From positions 6,200,001 through 6,264,000 of the forward strand of contig NZ_CP026304.1 in assembly GCF_003054555.1 (NCBI RefSeq): DNA of 64,000 nucleotides. The letters run 5' to 3'. The notes beneath the pieces were generated by a model. It saw only the letters and a list, made by a program, of their open reading frames with translations. It was not told the origin of the DNA and searched no databases. Made by a program: the position numbers and the translations under genes. Source of the stretch: Streptomyces lunaelactis. GTDB lineage: Bacteria; Actinomycetota; Actinomycetes; Streptomycetales; Streptomycetaceae. Of this stretch, positions 59,806 to 64,000 are shown one piece after another (within the stretch, counting starts at the first letter, position 1; each line of letters begins with the position of its first letter).

Positions 59806-60103
59806 TTTGCCTCCTGGTGTGGTCGCGCACCCTTGTGCCGTGGTGGGTGGGGGCGACCTCTTTGTCCGATCGGCCCGGCTCTCCACCTGTGGGACGCGGC
59901 CAACATGCCCGCAGGTTCTCCTGCCGCGCCCACTCCCACCCTAATCGTCAACAACCTCGGTACGGCAGGCCCGACAGCCCGTCGGCCACTGTCCCGTACG
60001 TCACGCCCCGATCCCAAGTGATCCAGGTGGGGTGCAGTGCAAGAAAGCCGGCGGGTCAAAACCGTACAACTGCGTACGTACGGAGGGGCTTGTGGTCCTG
60101 TCG
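59806..60103. other. non-coding gap upstream of the MinD-like gene
   Basis: About 300 bases without a credible gene. It should hold the promoter of the minus-strand MinD-like gene, and AGGAGG for its GTG lies at the left end. No RNA gene or strong hairpin was recognised. Its right end borders the decayed gene copy. Confidence 0.45.
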
Positions 60104-60400
60104 GTCCATCCGGCGAGCGCTGCCCAACAATCCGGTCTCGGCGCCCGTGGCCTGCGTCATGACGAATTGACGGTTCCGCTCGTTGCACCCGAGTGTGACG
60201 CCGTCCGCGAGTGTGGAAAGAGCCTCAGTCTCCAGCCGGGGGAGATGCATGATGCGGCCGATCCGCGCGGCCTCGGCGGGGGAGGCGCGCTGGATCCCGA
60301 CCGGACCGGACGCGGCAGAATCTCGCGGCCAGGCTCCAGCCATCGGCTGCCGGCCGAGGCGCCCTGCGGCGGAACCGCCCCACCTCGTGCAGTGACATGC
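60104..60400 (-). pseudogene. decayed duplicate of the 3' end of the T7SS-linked gene
   Basis: Residues encoded at 60104-60298 (GIQRASPAEAARIGRI through GLLGSARRMD) align without gaps to the last 65 residues of the protein at 60807-61526, with about 43 identities by hand count. Just upstream, in a different frame (60375-60392), LHEVGR matches that protein's LHEVGR. The part between is shortened and frame-shifted, and the copy reads through where the parent stops. It is therefore a broken remnant. Confidence 0.75.
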
Positions 60401-60441
60401 GCTGCCGTCCGCCGCCGGGGCCTTCGTAGCCGTTCGGCCTC

Positions 60442-60675
60442 TCAGCGCAGATCGAACTCCCCGTCGCGCGCACCGAGTACAAACGCCCGCCACTCGGCTT
60501 CGGTGTACCGCAGCACGGTCTCCGGATCCAGGGACGACCGCATGGCGACGGCCCCGCCCGGCAGGTGTGCGATCTCCACCCGCTCCTCGTCCTCACTCGT
60601 GCCGGGGGCGCTGAGCCACTCGACGCCAGAGATGTCGAGGGCGTACAGCTCTTCCTTCTCCTGTGCGCTCCCCAT
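60442..60675 (-). CDS. DUF397 domain protein
   Basis: The 77-residue acidic protein matches DUF397: VEWLSAPG, VEIAHLPGGAVAMRSS and YTEAEWRAFVLGARDGEFD. DUF397 proteins usually sit beside an XRE-type regulator and can act as its small partner. No XRE gene is present here, so this is an orphan. It lies between the T7SS-linked gene at 60807-61526 and the decayed duplicate of that gene. Confidence 0.85.
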   Translation of the reverse strand: MGSAQEKEELYALDISGVEWLSAPGTSEDEERVEIAHLPGGAVAMRSSLDPETVLRYTEAEWRAFVLGARDGEFDLR

Positions 60676-60736
60676 CAGTCAAGCTTCCCTTCGGTACGGC
60701 CGAGATGAAACATGCTCCATGCGCCAAGAAACGTCG

Positions 60737-60766
60737 CGTAGTTGGACGCAACTCAGCGTCACTACG
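60737..60766. terminator. composite hairpin between T7SS-linked gene and DUF397 gene
   Basis: CGTAGT and GACGC on the left pair with GCGTC and ACTACG on the right, with two unpaired bases on one side and a six-base loop. It follows the minus-strand gene at 60807 and may terminate it. Confidence 0.5.
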
Positions 60767-60806
60767 AGCATCCTAGGGCAGCTCTTTCCCGACCAACGGC
60801 GGAAAC

Positions 60807-61526
60807 TCAGTCCATCCGCCGAGCCACGCCCAGCAAGCCGGACTCCGCGTCCGTGGCGCTCGTCATCACCCAGTGGCGCTCACGTCCTGCGCACCAGAGC
60901 GTGACACCGTCCGCGAGAGTCGGCAGAGCTTCGATCTCGGCCTGCGACAGCGCCAGGATCCGGCCTGTCTGCTCCGCCTCCTGAGGTGAGACCCGCTGGA
61001 TGCCCACCAGCGTGGAGTCCCGCATCAACCGGGGCGCCACCGGGCTCAGATACGGAAGCAGCGTCAGCACCGACTGCCACGGCGAGGACACCACGCGCCC
61101 GCGCGGCGGCCGCATGCCGCAGTCCCGTACCACCACTACCGGACTGCCCACCGTCGCGCCCATCGGCGGAACCCGTCCCACCTCGTGGAGCGTGATGCAT
61201 TCCAGTCCCGCGCCCGCGGCCTGCGCCAGCAGAGTCCACGCCTGGGCGCGCCCGGTCTCGACCGCGACCCGCGCGCCCGTGCCCGCCGCGCGCAGCGCCA
61301 GCACCTGAGCCGTCCACAGCCCGCCGATCAGGAGTACGTCGTACGGCCCCGAACGGTGGAACCCCACCATCTGGGGGCGCCCCTCCGCGTCGTCACCGAT
61401 CACCACACCGTCGTCCCCGACTGGCAGCGAAAGCGCGCCCAGATGGTCCGCGGTCATGGTGTGTCCCGCGTGGCGGGGGCCGAGCAGCCCCCGCAGCCCA
61501 CGCGCCGTTCCGGTTCCGGCAGTCAT
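60807..61526 (-). CDS. hypothetical protein encoded with eccE in the T7SS locus
   Basis: The 239-residue protein has no family I recognise. Visible are a hydrophobic strand-turn-helix GPYDVLLIGGLWTAQVLALRA (split by a Gly pair), PVVVVRDCGM, a PWQSVLTLLPYL helix and the conserved end LADGVTLWC...GLLGVARRMD. Its ATG overlaps the eccE stop by four bases, so it is co-translated with EccE and probably works with the secretion system. A decayed copy of its 3' part lies at 60104-60400. Confidence 0.8.
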   Translation of the reverse strand: MTAGTGTARGLRGLLGPRHAGHTMTADHLGALSLPVGDDGVVIGDDAEGRPQMVGFHRSGPYDVLLIGGLWTAQVLALRAAGTGARVAVETGRAQAWTLLAQAAGAGLECITLHEVGRVPPMGATVGSPVVVVRDCGMRPPRGRVVSSPWQSVLTLLPYLSPVAPRLMRDSTLVGIQRVSPQEAEQTGRILALSQAEIEALPTLADGVTLWCAGRERHWVMTSATDAESGLLGVARRMD

Positions 61527-62857
61527 CGCGCACCTCCCAGGGGCAGAGTCGCCAGCACACCGGGCAGCTGTTCGCGGTCCAGTCGCACAAGCCCGACCTT
61601 CGCCGAACGCGCGGCATGCTCCAACGCCCGTCGCACCCCGACCAGTTCGGTATCGGAGCCGCCGGTGATTCGTACATGGCCGCCCACGGTCATCGACCCT
61701 TGGTGCGAGCCGCGCCGCAGGGTGAGACTGAAGGTGGTCGCGTACGCCGGCGCAGAGGTGAGCAGCGACACCAGCTTGGGGAGGGGAGACGCCCCACGTC
61801 CCAGTTCTGGCCAGCGTCCCACCGCGTACGTGGTGTGCCAGCGGTCGTCGCACCGCCAGACTCGCGCCGTCTCGGCGGTTCGCCGCTGCGGCGCGGCATC
61901 CGGCCGGCTCGCGCGGGCCGACAGCCTCGGACTGGCACAGGCAGAAGTCGCCACTGTGGTGTTCAGATCCTCCTGGTCCAGTACCACGGCCCGGAATCCG
62001 GCCCCGGTGATACGGCTCGCCACATGGTCCGCCACGCGCACCAGGCAGCGCTGGGCACCTTCGACTCCGCCTCCACGTGCCTCCACGGCTTCCCGGCACA
62101 GTTCCGGGTCCAACTTCACCGCCACCCAGGTCATCCTCAACGCGGGCGCCCCGGTGCGCTCCTGCAGCGGGGCGTACGAGAGTCGCGCGACCGACTGCTG
62201 GGGCAGGTGTGGTGCGGGCGCGGAACGGACCTGCTGCACCAGCTGCACCGACTCCAGCACGATGTCGTCCACCTCAAGGGCGCCACCCAGGAGGGACAAC
62301 GGGAGCGCCCGTGCACCGAACGCGGGGCGCAGCGCATCACCGCTCGCTTCGACCCTTACGACCGCGGTCAGGAAGGTTCCGTCGCCGAGCATGCCGACCG
62401 TGCGCCGATCGCGGTCGACGTAGGTGAACGGACGGAATCCCGGCACGTTCTCCACGACGGGGGCCAACGACGGATCCACTTCCCCCTCGGTCGGCCCGGC
62501 GCCGCGCCTGCGTGCGCGCAGGGCGAGGGCCGTCGACAGCCAGTCCTGTATGGCGTGGCCGCGACGCCGTATCACGGCGAGCAGGACCAGGGCGCAGGCG
62601 ATGGCAGCGGTGGGTACCATCCACATCCCGCCGAGCGCGACCCCGACCGCGGTCAGTGCCAGTGCCACCTCGACGAGCACCAGCTGCCGCAGCTGGAAGG
62701 GGCCGACGCGGCTGGTCCGCGAGCGGGGACGCAGAGTCGTCGTCGCGGGAGCGCTCTGTGGCGTCGTGGCCGCCCGCCCGTTGCTGCGTTGCCGTTGGGA
62801 AGTGTCAGGGGCTCGATCGGTAGTCCGCCCATTGCGCGCGCGCGTCGCCGTACCCAT
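61523..62857 (-). CDS. eccE: type VII secretion protein EccE
   Basis: The 444-residue protein has a basic N-terminus, two adjacent membrane helices (about 57-96) and a large soluble domain, the EccE plan. VENVPGFRPFTYVDRDRRTVGM (split across a strand) and the final TELVGVRRALEHAARSAKVGLVRLDREQLPGV-type region fit the family. EccE is a peripheral part of the ESX membrane complex. It is divergent from eccB and overlaps the next gene by four bases. Confidence 0.85.
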   Translation of the reverse strand: MGTATRARNGRTTDRAPDTSQRQRSNGRAATTPQSAPATTTLRPRSRTSRVGPFQLRQLVLVEVALALTAVGVALGGMWMVPTAAIACALVLLAVIRRRGHAIQDWLSTALALRARRRGAGPTEGEVDPSLAPVVENVPGFRPFTYVDRDRRTVGMLGDGTFLTAVVRVEASGDALRPAFGARALPLSLLGGALEVDDIVLESVQLVQQVRSAPAPHLPQQSVARLSYAPLQERTGAPALRMTWVAVKLDPELCREAVEARGGGVEGAQRCLVRVADHVASRITGAGFRAVVLDQEDLNTTVATSACASPRLSARASRPDAAPQRRTAETARVWRCDDRWHTTYAVGRWPELGRGASPLPKLVSLLTSAPAYATTFSLTLRRGSHQGSMTVGGHVRITGGSDTELVGVRRALEHAARSAKVGLVRLDREQLPGVLATLPLGGAR

Positions 62858-63048
62858 CGCCGCGTTGCCCCCTCGTGTCCGTAATTACCAAATTCCTATG
62901 GGCGTTGACCGGGCGATCACCCTACCTGAGCAGTGAGACGGAAGCGCCAGCAGGCATAGTAGGGGGCTGGCACGACATCAGGCCTGCTCGGTGAGTATGG
63001 GAGCCTGGTCGCCCGGCGGGGAGAGGGACAGCGGACAGATGGCATCAC
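62858..63048. promoter_or_regulatory. divergent promoter region eccE / eccB
   Basis: The 191-base gap must drive both secretion genes. TTGACC at 62905-62910 (plus strand) is a possible -35, but no convincing -10 sits at the right distance. An AT-rich patch GTAATTACCAAATTCCTA (62881-62898) lies near the eccE side. Confidence 0.4.
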
Positions 63049-64000
63049 GACGGGACGAACTCAACGCCTACACCTTCGCGAAGCGAAGGCTGATTGCGCA
63101 GTTCGTGCAGCCGAACTCGACCGGTTCGGAGGAAGGTGCACCGCGCCCGCTACGTGCGGTGCTGCCCGGCGCGATCGTCGCAGTGGTGATCCTCGCGGCC
63201 TTCGGGGCATGGGGGATGTTCAAACCGGTGGCACCCCAGAAATGGGACGCGGCGGGCGAGAACGTCATCATCGCCAGCAAGTCCACTACTCGCTATGTGG
63301 TGTTGAAGACCAAGGGCAAGGCCCAGCTCCACCCCGTCCTGAACATGGCCTCCGCCAAGCTCCTCCTTGACGCGGACAAGGGCAAGGTCATCAACGTCTC
63401 CGAGTCGGTACTCGACAACGGGAAGATTCCGCACGGCGCCACCCTCGGCATTCCCTACGCCCCCGACCGGCTGCCCGACTCCAAGGAGGCCGGGGCGGCC
63501 AAACGCTGGGCGGTCTGTGAGCGCCCCGGCGAGGGCGGCAGGGCCATCCAGAAAGCGGCCTTCGTCCTCTCCGAACGCGAGCAGAAGAAGACCGAGGGCG
63601 CCAACCGCCTGACCGGCGGTGAGCTGTTGTACGTGGAGGGGCCGGACCAGGTCCGCTATCTCGTCGACGCCGAGGGCAAGGCGTATCGAGTCAAGAAGGA
63701 CGAACTGCTCCTGCGTCAGCTGGTGGGGCAGGGCCGCGTACCGCAGAGGGTGTCGGCCGCCTGGCTGGACACGCTGCACAAGGGCGACCGCATCGACTTC
63801 CCGGAGATAGCCGACACCCCTGGCCTCGACGCCAACGTCCCCGGTGACCTGGCGCCCGAGCTGAACAAGGTGGGCATGGTCCTGATGGCGACCGACGGCA
63901 CCAGGAACCAGCAGTACATCGTCCTGCGGGGCCGTGTCGCCCCCGTCTCGGACTTCACCGCGAAGCTGCTGCTGAACAGCAAGGACCTGATCAAGCTCGG
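63049..64000 (+). CDS. eccB: type VII secretion protein EccB (3' truncated)
   Basis: The reading frame starts at ATG 63049 and stays open to the window edge (317 codons). It opens with MASRRDELNAYTFAKRRLIA, the EccB start pattern, then has one membrane helix (about 41-61) and an extracytoplasmic domain with the family segments HPVLNMASAKLLL and IPYAPDRLP. EccB is the ESX core component that projects outward and may bind ATP. It is divergent from eccE. The C-terminal part lies outside the window. Confidence 0.9.

Noticed and set aside
60056..60493. A normal 145-codon gene on the minus strand
   Set aside because: Only its middle matches a known neighbour and the matching N-terminal part lies in another frame, so it is a decayed copy.

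Overview
The window is a very GC-rich actinobacterial chromosome segment that reads as Streptomyces. Evidence includes strong third-position GC, GTG starts, twin-arginine lipoproteins, an SCO-type translation operon, an IF2 with a Gly/Pro/Arg-rich extension, a DUF397 protein and an Ecc-type (type VII) secretion locus. From memory (not checked), gene order follows S. coelicolor from about SCO5657 to SCO5720. No rRNA, tRNA, CRISPR array, prophage or IS element was seen.

Region 1 (1-15.2 kb) is dominated by polyamine uptake and breakdown. A truncated aminobutyraldehyde-type dehydrogenase opens the window, followed by a lone PotD-like lipoprotein. After unrelated genes (TetR/DUF1304 pair, SAM methyltransferase, adenosine deaminase-like enzyme with a glycerophosphodiesterase, DUF4190 protein, NADAR protein) comes a compact operon: aldehyde dehydrogenase, PotD-like lipoprotein, PotA, PotB, PotC and a gamma-glutamylputrescine-oxidase-like flavoenzyme. 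Region 2 (15.2-28.5 kb) has a secreted GH18 chitinase under a DasR-like operator, a PAP2 phosphatase, GabT, an unusual membrane-bound P-loop protein, a PucR-type regulator, an EamA transporter, a second aldehyde dehydrogenase and an acyl-CoA dehydrogenase. Together regions 1 and 2 could carry putrescine through GABA to succinate.

Region 3 (28.6-35 kb) has a lipoprotein, then dxr, a site-2 protease and ispG (MEP isoprenoid pathway), then two GNAT proteins. Region 4 (35.1-50.8 kb) is translation: proS; a divergent strand with a degenerate antibiotic-kinase-like protein and a DUF4439/lipoprotein pair; then rimP-nusA-rnpM-infB-DUF503-rbfA-truB, a 1209-residue pseudo-trypsin/P-loop protein, and ribF.

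Region 5 (50.8-56.6 kb) is a minus-strand five-gene peptide-type ABC importer operon whose binding protein carries a C-terminal membrane anchor. Region 6 (56.8-64 kb) is one flank of a type VII secretion locus: a MinD-like ATPase with a long proline-rich N-terminal half, a DUF397 protein sandwiched between a T7SS-linked gene and a decayed duplicate of that gene's 3' end, eccE, and divergently eccB, which runs off the right edge.

The best candidates for under-described biology are the pseudo-trypsin/P-loop protein inside the translation operon, the kinase-like protein that lost its catalytic residues, the P-loop membrane protein beside gabT, and the duplicated T7SS gene fragment.
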